Shown piece by piece: positions 48,042-55,594 of a stretch of 64,000 nucleotides of DNA. The notes beneath the pieces were generated by a model. It searched no databases. It was given only the letters and a program-made list of their open reading frames with translations, and had not been told where the DNA came from. Every line of letters begins with the position of its first letter. Positions within the stretch are counted from its first letter, which is position 1. A program made the position numbers and the translations under genes. Source of the stretch: Pseudomonas fluorescens (GTDB taxonomy: Bacteria > Pseudomonadota > Gammaproteobacteria > Pseudomonadales > Pseudomonadaceae); the NCBI RefSeq assembly GCF_001902145.1, contig NZ_MRST01000027.1, forward strand, positions 106,519-170,518. Reading direction: 5' to 3'.

Positions 48042-49505
48042 ATGGAATTCACGATCCAACACTTTATCGCGCTTGCGCCGCTGCTGATCACCAGCCTCAC
48101 CATCGTGGTGGTGATGCTGGCAATCGCCTGGCGCCGCAATCACTCGCAAACGTTCCTGCTGTCCTGCGCCGGGTTGAACCTGGCCCTGCTGTCGATCATC
48201 CCGGCCCTCAAGGTCGCGCCTCTGGCGGTTACGCCATTGATGATGGTCGATGACTTCGCGCTGCTGTACATCGCGTTAATCCTGGTCGCAACCCTGGCCT
48301 GCGTCACCCTCGCCCACGCCTACCTCGGCGAAGGCGGCACCGGCTACCCGGGCAACAAGGAAGAGCTGTACCTGCTGATCCTGCTGGCTGCGGCCGGCGG
48401 TATCGTGCTGGTCAGCGCGCAGCACCTGGCCGGCTTGTTCATCGGCCTGGAACTGCTGTCGATCCCGACCTACGGCCTGGTGGCGTATGCCTTCTTCAGC
48501 AAGCGCTCCCTGGAAGCCGGCATCAAGTACATGGTGCTGTCGGCTGCGGGTTCCGCGTTCCTGTTGTTCGGTATGGCCCTGCTCTACGCCGAAGCCGGCA
48601 GCCTGAGCTTCACCGGTATCGGCCACGCCCTGGCCGCCACCAACAGCCCGGCGCCGATTGCCCAATTGGGCCTGGCGATGATGCTGATCGGCCTGGCGTT
48701 CAAGCTGTCGCTGGTGCCGTTCCACCTGTGGACCCCGGACGTGTACGAGGGCGCCCCGGCGCCGGTGGCCGCGTTCCTGGCCACTGCGTCCAAAGTGGCC
48801 GTGTTTGCGGTGATGGTGCGTCTGTTCCAAATCTCGCCGGCGGCCAACACCGGCGTGCTGAGCAACGTGCTGACCGTGATCGCCATCGCGTCGATCCTGT
48901 TCGGTAACCTGCTGGCACTGACCCAGAACAACCTCAAGCGTCTGCTGGGTTATTCGTCCATCGCCCACTTCGGCTACCTGCTGATCGCCCTGGTGGCGAG
49001 CAAAGGCCTGGCTGTGGAAGCCATTGGCGTGTATCTGGTCACCTACGTGATCACCAGCCTGGGTGCGTTCGGTGTCATCACCTTGATGTCGTCGCCGTAC
49101 AAGGGCCGTGACGCCGACGCCCTGTACGAATACCGCGGCCTGTTCTGGCGCCGTCCGTACCTGACCGCCGTGCTCACCGTGATGATGCTGTCCCTGGCCG
49201 GTATTCCGCTGACGGCAGGCTTTATCGGCAAGTTCTACATCGTTGCCACCGGTGTCGAAGCCCACGAGTGGTGGCTGGTTGCCTCGTTGGTACTGGGCAG
49301 CGCCATCGGCGTGTTCTACTACCTGCGCGTGATGGTCACCCTGTACCTGATCGAGCCAAACCTGCGCCGTGTGGATGCCGAGCTGCACTGGGAACAGAAA
49401 GCCGGTGGCGTGATGCTGCTGGCCATCGCCCTGCTCGCGTTCTTCCTGGGCGTGTACCCACAACCGTTGCTCACCCTGGTGCAGCATGCGGTGCTGGGCG
49501 TTTGA
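48042..49505 (+). CDS. nuoN: NADH-quinone oxidoreductase subunit N
   Basis: A 487-residue antiporter-like pump subunit and last gene of the operon. It has FIGLELLSIPTYGLVAY and LVPFHLWTPDVYEGAPAPVAA. The start at 48042 (MEFTIQHFIAL) is preferred over a longer frame beginning inside nuoM. An intrinsic terminator follows 25 bases later. Confidence 0.96.
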   Translation: MEFTIQHFIALAPLLITSLTIVVVMLAIAWRRNHSQTFLLSCAGLNLALLSIIPALKVAPLAVTPLMMVDDFALLYIALILVATLACVTLAHAYLGEGGTGYPGNKEELYLLILLAAAGGIVLVSAQHLAGLFIGLELLSIPTYGLVAYAFFSKRSLEAGIKYMVLSAAGSAFLLFGMALLYAEAGSLSFTGIGHALAATNSPAPIAQLGLAMMLIGLAFKLSLVPFHLWTPDVYEGAPAPVAAFLATASKVAVFAVMVRLFQISPAANTGVLSNVLTVIAIASILFGNLLALTQNNLKRLLGYSSIAHFGYLLIALVASKGLAVEAIGVYLVTYVITSLGAFGVITLMSSPYKGRDADALYEYRGLFWRRPYLTAVLTVMMLSLAGIPLTAGFIGKFYIVATGVEAHEWWLVASLVLGSAIGVFYYLRVMVTLYLIEPNLRRVDAELHWEQKAGGVMLLAIALLAFFLGVYPQPLLTLVQHAVLGV

Positions 49506-49529
49506 TCGCTTAGGTTGATGCAGTAAACA

Positions 49530-49554
49530 GAACGGCGCCTTTGGGCGCCGTTTT
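49530..49554 (+). terminator. Intrinsic terminator of the nuo operon
   Basis: ACGGCGCC-TTTG-GGCGCCGT followed by TTT. Confidence 0.9.
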
Positions 49555-49742
49555 GCGTTTATGAAGCCTGGCTTTTTCCCTTCCTTGCTCGCTGACATTT
49601 CCTCTTCAGTCTGCCTCCTCATCTGGCATCTCCCCCGCTGGCGGCGGCCTTAAGGTGTTTGCGTTTTAAGAAAGTTCCCACAGCGCGGCGCTTGACCCAT
49701 CGCGAGTGGGCCACCAAACTATACGCAGGCTACGTACAGAAC

Positions 49743-50093
49743 ATGGATGCTCTATTTATCGAACTGCCGGCATTCGAACGGCATCGCAGGGACTATCTGA
49801 GTGATGAGCTTTTCCACGGTTTTCAACAGGAGTTGATGAAAAATCCGGAGGCGGGAGACGTGATCGAAGGAACGGGCGGGTTGAGAAAGGTTCGCTTCGT
49901 CGATCAGCGACGAAACAAAGGCAAGCGCGGTGGCCTGCGGGTCATTTACTACTGGTGGTCAGGCGGCACGCAATTCTGGTTATTCACGCTGTACGGCAAA
50001 CACGAACAGAGCGACCTGGCACCACAACACAAGAAAGCCCTTAAACACATGCTAGACAGGGAAATCAAAGCGAGAACACATCATGAAACGTGA
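49743..50093 (+). CDS. HigB2-like toxin (RelE superfamily mRNA interferase)
   Basis: A 116-residue RelE/HigB-fold protein closely resembling Vibrio cholerae HigB2: the pattern YLSDELFHGFQQELMKNPEAG, then GDVIEGTGGLRKVR, the basic GKRGGLRVIYY strand and LFTLYGKHEQSDL. Such toxins cut mRNA on the ribosome. Toxin before antitoxin is the HigBA order. The start at 49743 matches the family; the frame extends up to a TTG at 49659 without similarity. No clear ribosome binding site is seen. Confidence 0.87.
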   Translation: MDALFIELPAFERHRRDYLSDELFHGFQQELMKNPEAGDVIEGTGGLRKVRFVDQRRNKGKRGGLRVIYYWWSGGTQFWLFTLYGKHEQSDLAPQHKKALKHMLDREIKARTHHET

Positions 50094-50397
50094 CATCTTT
50101 TCCGAACTGGTCGAAGGCTTCGACGCCCTGGCCGATGACCGCCAGGGCAAGATCACCCTGCGTACCCACAAAGTCCACCTCAACAAGCTGGCGCCGCTTA
50201 CCGCTGACGAGGTAATCGCCGTACGCCAGCAGCTCAACCTGTCCCGCTCGGTATTTGCCATGTACCTGCGCACCAACACGCGCACCTTGGAGAACTGGGA
50301 GCAAGGCCGGGCCAAGCCGAATGCACAGGCTGTCACGTTGATACGGCTGGTGGCGCGCTTTCCGGAAACCGTGGCGCAACTGGCCGCATTGGGCTGA
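50083..50397 (+). CDS. HigA2-like antitoxin, XRE-type helix-turn-helix
   Basis: 104 residues: an N-terminal disordered toxin-neutralising segment (MKRDIFSELVEGFDALADDRQGK) and an XRE HTH domain (VRQQLNLSRSVFAMYLRTNTRTLENWEQG) as in V. cholerae HigA2. It overlaps the toxin by 11 bases. It is expected to bind HigB and repress the pair's promoter. A strong terminator follows. Confidence 0.88.
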   Translation: MKRDIFSELVEGFDALADDRQGKITLRTHKVHLNKLAPLTADEVIAVRQQLNLSRSVFAMYLRTNTRTLENWEQGRAKPNAQAVTLIRLVARFPETVAQLAALG

Positions 50398-50410
50398 CCG
50401 GTAATAGCCG

Positions 50411-50443
50411 AAAAAAACGCCCCGAGCATTCGGGGCGTTTTTA
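50411..50443. terminator. Bidirectional terminator between higA-like gene and outer-membrane protein gene
   Basis: ACGCCCCGA-GCAT-TCGGGGCGT, with A7 before and T5 after, so it can stop transcription from both sides. Confidence 0.92.
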
Positions 50444-50457
50444 CATCGTAAACAGCG

Positions 50458-51210
50458 TCAGAACGCGATACCCACCTTGAACCCATACTCATCACGCTTG
50501 AGCTTGGTGTTGTCGGCCACATAGGAGTCGTTATCGAGCTTGTACTCGGTGCGGGTGTAGTACAGGCCCGCCATCACTGGCAGGTCGCCCTTCTGGTTCA
50601 TCAGCAGGCTGACTTCGGCGTAAGGGTTGGTGCGGTCCTTGAGGTCCACGGTGTCGCTGCCAACGCCGTCGACCTTGAGCTTGGCGCGACCGTCGATGGT
50701 GTGACGGGCGCCAGCTTCAACGCGCAGGGTCATGTCATCGAACTGGTGGTTGTAGCCCAAGGCGGCCTTGGCAAACGGCGACTTGTTGGTGAGCTTCATG
50801 TCGTAGCCATTGGTGTCCGGCTCGTAGCGGGTCCAGGTGTAGCCACCGCCTACGATCACGTCGACGAAGTTGCGCGCATCCAGCGCGGCACGCCAGCCGA
50901 GGTCGAGGTCGGCCTGGCCTTCCTTGAGTTTGTTATCGCTTTTTTTGCCGTACTTGGCTTCGATACCGGCCTGGTAGATAAAGCCCGACTCGGCGGTGAG
51001 CTTGTTGCCGAAGTTGTAGAACAGGCCGGCTTCGGGCATGTGGTCCTTGTCGCTTTCGCTACCGCCTTCCAGCTTGAAGTCGTTGTAGCTGCCCATGATC
51101 CCGAACGTGGAAATCGGGTCGGTGGAAGGTGCAGCCAACACCACGCCAGGCGCAGCAGCCAGGGCCAGCAACGAGGTGTTCTTGAGAAATTTTCCGAATA
51201 GTTTGGACAT
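50458..51210 (-). CDS. Outer-membrane beta-barrel protein, function unknown
   Basis: 250 residues with a signal peptide ending near VVLAAPST. The mature part alternates short amphipathic strands with Asp/Asn/Lys-rich turns and ends in the barrel-assembly signature KVGIAF with a terminal Phe. It is probably an 8- to 10-strand barrel. The start at 51210 has GGAG 9 bases upstream. I do not recognise a named family beyond small porin-like proteins. Its promoter region has three stacked palindromes (51242-51290). Confidence 0.75.
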   Translation of the reverse strand: MSKLFGKFLKNTSLLALAAAPGVVLAAPSTDPISTFGIMGSYNDFKLEGGSESDKDHMPEAGLFYNFGNKLTAESGFIYQAGIEAKYGKKSDNKLKEGQADLDLGWRAALDARNFVDVIVGGGYTWTRYEPDTNGYDMKLTNKSPFAKAALGYNHQFDDMTLRVEAGARHTIDGRAKLKVDGVGSDTVDLKDRTNPYAEVSLLMNQKGDLPVMAGLYYTRTEYKLDNDSYVADNTKLKRDEYGFKVGIAF

Positions 51211-51241
51211 CGTTTTACATCTCCATTTTAAGGTGGGCAAA

Positions 51242-51290
51242 GTATTCAGGAATACGGTTCGAACCTTGGCGTTTGCAAAAAGTTCGAACT
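51242..51290 (-). promoter_or_regulatory. Stacked palindromes upstream of the outer-membrane protein gene
   Basis: GTATTC-AG-GAATAC (51242-51255), GGTTCGAACC (51256-51265) and AGTTCGAACT (51281-51290). The two TTCGAA sites are 25 bases apart centre to centre. On the minus strand a possible promoter TTGCAA, 18 bases, TATTCC overlaps them, so they may be operators. Confidence 0.45.
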
Positions 51291-51336
51291 GATTTGCACC
51301 AGAATGGAGAAAAAACGGTTCAGCGAAGGCTCTATC

Positions 51337-52170
51337 TCAAGACTCTTCAGGATCGGCCCTGATCAGGCGCTCAGCCGCTTCGCGAAGTAGGGGCTGACCC
51401 GGCAAGCGAATGCCGAAGGTGTCGCGCAATAATGTCAGTAACTCATCAGCACTCTTCAACCTGCGCTTTTCACTGGGTCGATCCAGATAATGGACCGCAT
51501 AGCGAGCGTTGGCCAAGGTATGACGTTTACCGGGTGCAAGCAGCGCGGCTTTCAACTGCCCTGCGAACGGTGAGCCCGGGTGCGTGGAGACGTACCAGTT
51601 GCCGATTTCGTAGTCGATGTCTGCCTGAAACTGCAGGTCGAACACATACAGGCCACGCCATTCTTCACCCACTTGGCCCCAAAGTGTGTAACTGCCTTGG
51701 TTGAGCGTCAGACGAAAGAACTCATGAGCAGTGGCCTGGGGGGCGTGGTTGTCCAGCTCCAACGGGCTGCTGGGCACCATGCCGCCAAAACCGACATCGG
51801 TGATATAGCGCACGCCGTCGAGGGTCACCAGGCTCAAGCGATGGGTTCGCCCGGTGTGGGCGTCCGGTGGGCCGCCGATCACCACACGCCCGGTGATGCC
51901 ACGGGCGTCAAAGCCCAGTTCCAGCAACAGGGCCAGGAACAGCTGGTTCAACTCGTAGCAATAGCCGCCACGCCCTTCATGCAGCACCTTGCGCTCGACG
52001 CTGGGCAGGTCGATCGGCACCGGTGCATGCATCAAGGTCGACAGGCTTTCAAAGGCAAAGCTGCACACATGGCGCAGTTGCAAGTCCCGCAGGGTTTGCA
52101 GGGTGGGCGGCGGTGGCGAGGCATAGCCCAGGCGTTGCAGATACAGGCGGCTATCGGTGAGTGTGTGCAT
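51337..52170 (-). CDS. nat: Arylamine N-acetyltransferase
   Basis: A 277-residue cytoplasmic enzyme that transfers acetyl from acetyl-CoA to arylamines and hydrazines. The catalytic triad is C71 (in GRGGYCYELN), H110 (in GRTHRLSLV) and D125 (in ITDVGFGG). The N-terminal helical part and the interdomain region have the usual length. It is a single gene divergent from the small protein gene at 52291. Confidence 0.95.
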   Translation of the reverse strand: MHTLTDSRLYLQRLGYASPPPPTLQTLRDLQLRHVCSFAFESLSTLMHAPVPIDLPSVERKVLHEGRGGYCYELNQLFLALLLELGFDARGITGRVVIGGPPDAHTGRTHRLSLVTLDGVRYITDVGFGGMVPSSPLELDNHAPQATAHEFFRLTLNQGSYTLWGQVGEEWRGLYVFDLQFQADIDYEIGNWYVSTHPGSPFAGQLKAALLAPGKRHTLANARYAVHYLDRPSEKRRLKSADELLTLLRDTFGIRLPGQPLLREAAERLIRADPEES

Positions 52171-52290
52171 GGCGCGATCCTTGGGCGCAGGGCAAGAGCG
52201 TCACTATGCCGCGCCTCGGTGCGCGTTGTCATTTTGAATGAACCTTTTGGAGCGCCGGCCTATCCATCTATAACAGGATTGGGAGGCAGC

Positions 52291-52527
52291 ATGAGTACCG
52301 CAAAAATCTACACCGTCCACTATCAGCTACACGGTAAACCCAAGTCTTTCGTGGTGCGCGCCGAGGTGATGAACAACGCCGAGGCCTGGCACTGGGCGGC
52401 CGTCGATGCCGACATTGCCCATGTCAGCCGCATCGGCCGCGTGGGTCACGAGCAGGTGAAAAAAACCACCCGGCCCTGGGCGGAAAAATACGGTATCAGC
52501 GACGTGAGCTGGTCCCCGCCCAGATAA
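52291..52527 (+). CDS. Small Pseudomonas protein, DUF6555-like
   Basis: A 78-residue protein: IYTVHYQLHGKPKSFVVRAE, then NNAEAWHWAAVDADI, RVKK-like tail with RPWAEKYGISDVSW. I recall this pattern as the Pseudomonas-specific DUF6555 family, function unknown. GGGAGG 4 bases before the ATG is a strong ribosome binding site. A hairpin follows at 52532-52553. Confidence 0.75.
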   Translation: MSTAKIYTVHYQLHGKPKSFVVRAEVMNNAEAWHWAAVDADIAHVSRIGRVGHEQVKKTTRPWAEKYGISDVSWSPPR

Positions 52528-52531
52528 ACAC

Positions 52532-52553
52532 AGCCCCGCACGACGGCGGGGCT
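52532..52553. terminator. Hairpin between convergent small genes
   Basis: AGCCCCGC-ACGACG-GCGGGGCT. It has no clear T-run on the plus strand and is somewhat T-rich on the minus strand. A probable shared terminator. Confidence 0.6.
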
Positions 52554-52557
52554 CGGT

Positions 52558-52758
52558 TCACTGCTTCAAGTCGCCCAACGGATCGTAGGGTGGCTTTTTT
52601 TTCGCTGTCTCCTCGTCCTTTTTGTCCAACGGCGCAATAGCCGGGCCGATTGGATCGACTTGCGGGTCGGCTACATCCGGCGAGTCCGGATCGAAGCCCA
52701 GTTCATCCTTGCCACTGGCATTTTCATTGGAATGGGGGCCATCGGTAGGCTTGTTCAT
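52558..52758 (-). CDS. Small acidic, proline-rich protein, unknown function
   Basis: A 66-residue protein rich in Asp, Pro and Lys (LGFDPDSPDVADPQVDPIG; KKKPPYDPLGDLKQ), with no hydrophobic segment, so probably disordered and cytoplasmic. AGGAGA lies 5 bases before the ATG at 52758; a GTG one codon upstream is the alternative. It lies 12 bases downstream of another small acidic gene and is probably co-transcribed with it. Confidence 0.65.
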   Translation of the reverse strand: MNKPTDGPHSNENASGKDELGFDPDSPDVADPQVDPIGPAIAPLDKKDEETAKKKPPYDPLGDLKQ

Positions 52759-52770
52759 CACGTTCTCCTG

Positions 52771-52950
52771 TTAAAGCGGGCGGGCTTTGTCGTGGAGGTT
52801 TTCCAGGTCTTCTTCGACGCGCTCCACATCGTCGTCCGAGCCCCGCTCTTTCGGGTCATTGGGGCGCAACGCATCGTTGTCGCGTTCCTCTTCACCAGGG
52901 GTGCGGTGCGGGTCGGGTGTACCAGGCGGTGGCTGCTTGTAGTCGGGCAT
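52771..52950 (-). CDS. Small acidic protein, unknown function
   Basis: A 59-residue highly charged protein (MPDYKQPPPGTPDPHRTPGE, then DDDVERVEEDLENLHDKARPL). The last 20 residues could form a charged amphipathic helix; the rest looks disordered. The start MPDYK at 52950 is preferred over 52965. It is the first gene of a two-gene unit with 52558-52758. Confidence 0.6.
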   Translation of the reverse strand: MPDYKQPPPGTPDPHRTPGEEERDNDALRPNDPKERGSDDDVERVEEDLENLHDKARPL

Positions 52951-53064
52951 GATGGCTGACCTCATGGGGGGTTCACCGTTTTAGAGAAACCGCCCTGCGC
53001 CATCGTTCAACTTCATTGCGCCAAGCGTGAGAAGATGACCGGCCTTTTTGGAGACCTGCCCCGG

Positions 53065-53586
53065 ATGTTCGAGCTCAAACCCTGCGACCCCGCTGCCTAT
53101 CGCAAACAGACCCGCCGCAGCACGTTGATCGTCGCGGTGCTGTTCCTGGCCTTGGCCATGCTGCTGTCGAGCCTGGCGGTGATGCTGTTCGGTGAGCCTG
53201 GCGGTGACAATTTTCGCTTCAATGTCGGCGGCGTATTCGCCGGCGTGTTGATCACGGTCGCGCTGGTGCGTGGCCCGTTCTGGGGCCAGCCCTGGTTGGC
53301 GCCAGCGGTGTATGGCTGGCAACTCAAGCGCAGCCTGATGAGCGTGACCAACGTCATGCACAAGGTCAGCGAGCGGGTACAGGCCAACGACCCGGCAGCC
53401 ATCAAGCTGTTGCGCTTCTATCACCTGGGGCTGACGCAGATGCACGAGCTGGACGCCAACTCCAGCGCACAGGCGCAACTGGTGGGCGAGATCGAAGCCC
53501 ACAAGGCAAAAATGCAGGCGCTGGGCATCGATATCGCACAAACCCGGTTGGATCCGGCCTGGCTGGACAGTCTGAAAAATGCATAA
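53065..53586 (+). CDS. DUF3087-family membrane protein
   Basis: A 173-residue protein with two membrane helices (near residues 21-42, and 53-70 in VGGVFAGVLITVALV) and a helical cytoplasmic part. MFELKPCDPAAYRKQTRRST and the LKRSLMSVTNVMHKV block match DUF3087 as I recall it; function unknown. The start at 53065 fits the family; an upstream frame from 53035 adds ten residues. Confidence 0.78.
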   Translation: MFELKPCDPAAYRKQTRRSTLIVAVLFLALAMLLSSLAVMLFGEPGGDNFRFNVGGVFAGVLITVALVRGPFWGQPWLAPAVYGWQLKRSLMSVTNVMHKVSERVQANDPAAIKLLRFYHLGLTQMHELDANSSAQAQLVGEIEAHKAKMQALGIDIAQTRLDPAWLDSLKNA

Positions 53587-53710
53587 GGCCGGTCAGCGCC
53601 TGGGCTAAAAAAATAACGCACTGAAAAACAAGAAAATTCTTACATCATTTCAAGGCGGTCATTCCCACTCTAGGCACCTCCCTCTCTAAACCCGCCTGAG
53701 AACCTTGCCT

Positions 53711-54447
53711 ATGTGCGATCGCCACCCCTCTATGAAAGACCGACGAAACTTCCTGCAGCTGGCTGCCGTCAGTGCTGGCGCAACCCTGCTTGCCGGCGCA
53801 ATGCCCTCCCTGGCGTACGCAGCCCCGACACGCGCGAGTGTGCCCAAGCCCGCCAACGACCTCAGCCCACAGCTTGCCCTGCAGCGGCTGATGGACGGCA
53901 ACCAGCGTTACGTCGATGGCGTGACCAAGCGTCATGATTTTATGAGCGAACGCGAAGCGTTGGTGGGCGGGCAGAATCCGTTCGTCGCGGTGTTGAGCTG
54001 CGCCGATTCGCGGATCGCTCCCGAGTACGCCTTCGACACCGCCCGTGGCGACCTCTTCGCGGTACGCGTGGCGGGCAATTTCGTCACCGATAACGGGCTC
54101 GCCAGTCTCGAATATGCCGTAGCGGTATTGGGCACGCCCCTGATCATGGTATTGGGGCACGACATGTGTGTGGCGCCGTCGCGGCGGGGGTCAAGGCCGT
54201 CAAGGATAACGCCCGGTTCCCCGGCAAGATCCAGGGCTTGGCCGACACCTTCAAACCCTCGGTGAACAAGGTATTGAAAGCACCCGGCGACCTGCTGGAA
54301 AACGCCATTGCACAAAATGTCACCGACACCATGGCGCGGCTCATGGCTGAATCAAGCCTGCTGACCGACGCGGTCGCGGCGGGAAAACTGTTGATCGTCG
54401 GCGGCGTGTACAAACTGCACAGCGGCAAGGTGAAAGTGCTCGGTTAG
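53711..54447 (+). pseudogene. Tat-exported beta-carbonic anhydrase, frameshifted
   Basis: The first frame (to about 54168) encodes a Tat-type signal (MKDRRNFLQLAAVSAG) and a beta-carbonic anhydrase start with the zinc/active-site motif SCADSR (C97, D99, R101). At the second zinc motif GHDMC (H150, C153) the frame is lost: four TG units at 54165-54172, where three would continue as CGAVAAGVKAV. The remainder is in the +2 frame to the stop at 54447. Removing 2 bases restores a 244-residue protein. The alternatives are a real null allele, slippage at the TG run, or a sequencing error. Confidence 0.85.
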
Positions 54448-54463
54448 GTCTGAAGCGGCTTTC

Positions 54464-54563
54464 TGTAGGAGCGAGCTTGCTCGCGAAAAACTCGAAGGCG
54501 CCGCGTTGATTCAGGCGGCGCGCGTTATCGTTGACGTTTTTCGCGAGCAAGCTCGCTCCTACA
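54464..54563. repeat. REP doublet (REPIN), GTAGGAGCGAGCTTGCTCGCG class
   Basis: Arms TGTAGGAGCGAGCTTGCTCG and its complement. The reverse complement of the spacer (CGTCAACGATAACGCG ... AACGCGGCGCCT) matches the spacer of the element at 8159-8258. Confidence 0.93.
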
Positions 54564-54568
54564 TAGAG

Positions 54569-55456
54569 TCAATGATCGTTTAAGGCAAGCGGCGCCTCAA
54601 GAACCAAGCCCAGGTCCAGGCGCCCGCCCTTCAGCGGCGGGCACCAGTAATAGCCTCCCGTCAACGGCGTGCTGATGCGATACAGGCCATCGACAATCCC
54701 ATCTTCCAACCCACTCATGCGTCGCAACTGCGCTTCGAACGCATCGAAAGAATGACCAAATGCAAGGAACATCAGGCCCGCCTGGCCATTCTCGGCCCAG
54801 GGCATGGAGCGGCGCACCACGAAGGCCTCCGGTGTGAAGCTTTCCTGGGCGGTGCGCTTGGTATGGGCCGACTCGGGGGCATCGTCGAGCTCTTCATTAT
54901 CGCTATGGCGGCGACCGATGATGTGGTCACGCTCCTGGGCAGGCAGCGCGGCGAAACCGTCAAGGTCGTGCTGCCATTGCTGGATAGCAGCGAAGCTGGC
55001 GCCGCTGTCGGTCAGCGCGGCTTCCACGGCGGCATCGTCGTGGGGGTTTTCGGTGCCGTCTTCGTAGTCGGTCAGGTCAAAGCCGGTCTTGTAGCGAAAA
55101 CCTTCAGTCGATTGCACCAGGCGAAACGCCGGAGCCAGTGCTTTTTCCACGGCCCGGCTGCGCAGCAGCAACTCACCGCGATCCACCCCATGCAACCATA
55201 CCCACAGCGCTTGTTGAGTCGAGGGGTTGTGAGCGCCAGGGCCGCTGACGGCCGGGAATGAGCGCAGCCCTGGGATCTGGGCACCCAGCGCCTTGACCAG
55301 CGGCTCACCGAAGCCCACCACGGCCGCCGCATCCGTCAACTGCACCAACGCGTCCAGCGCAGCGGGCACGGCTTGCAACGAATCGAGGGCGAAAAACAGA
55401 TGGCGTGCCTGCAAAGGCACCGGTGCGGCAAGAATGCCCGGCTGGTACTGACTCAT
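54569..55456 (-). CDS. Dye-decolourising (DyP-type) haem peroxidase
   Basis: A 295-residue haem peroxidase of the DyP-B/P type. The distal motif reads DYEDGTENP with the catalytic Asp; the first Gly of the usual GxxDG is Asp here. The proximal haem ligand is the His of ESAHTKRT, and the distal Arg is probably in the later RRSMPW. No signal peptide is present, so it is cytoplasmic or encapsulated; no encapsulin gene is nearby. The start at 55456 has AAGGAG upstream. Confidence 0.92.
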   Translation of the reverse strand: MSQYQPGILAAPVPLQARHLFFALDSLQAVPAALDALVQLTDAAAVVGFGEPLVKALGAQIPGLRSFPAVSGPGAHNPSTQQALWVWLHGVDRGELLLRSRAVEKALAPAFRLVQSTEGFRYKTGFDLTDYEDGTENPHDDAAVEAALTDSGASFAAIQQWQHDLDGFAALPAQERDHIIGRRHSDNEELDDAPESAHTKRTAQESFTPEAFVVRRSMPWAENGQAGLMFLAFGHSFDAFEAQLRRMSGLEDGIVDGLYRISTPLTGGYYWCPPLKGGRLDLGLVLEAPLALNDH

Positions 55457-55594
55457 GTGAACTCCTTCTGAAAAGCCGCGCAGTTTACCCGGCGTACACT
55501 GCGCTGCGAACAAGAATGCGCTCAAGTCTTGCGTTAGAGCCGCTTGTTGGGTGACTCTCTAGTCATGTTTTGCAACTATTCCAGGGGTAGCGAC

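Noticed and set aside
54166..54447. Separate small gene after the carbonic anhydrase start
   Set aside because: It continues the carbonic anhydrase sequence (CGAVAAG onward) in another frame, so it is the second half of the broken gene.
54569..55456. DyP peroxidase as encapsulin cargo
   Set aside because: No encapsulin shell gene is adjacent and no clear targeting tail is seen at the C-terminus.
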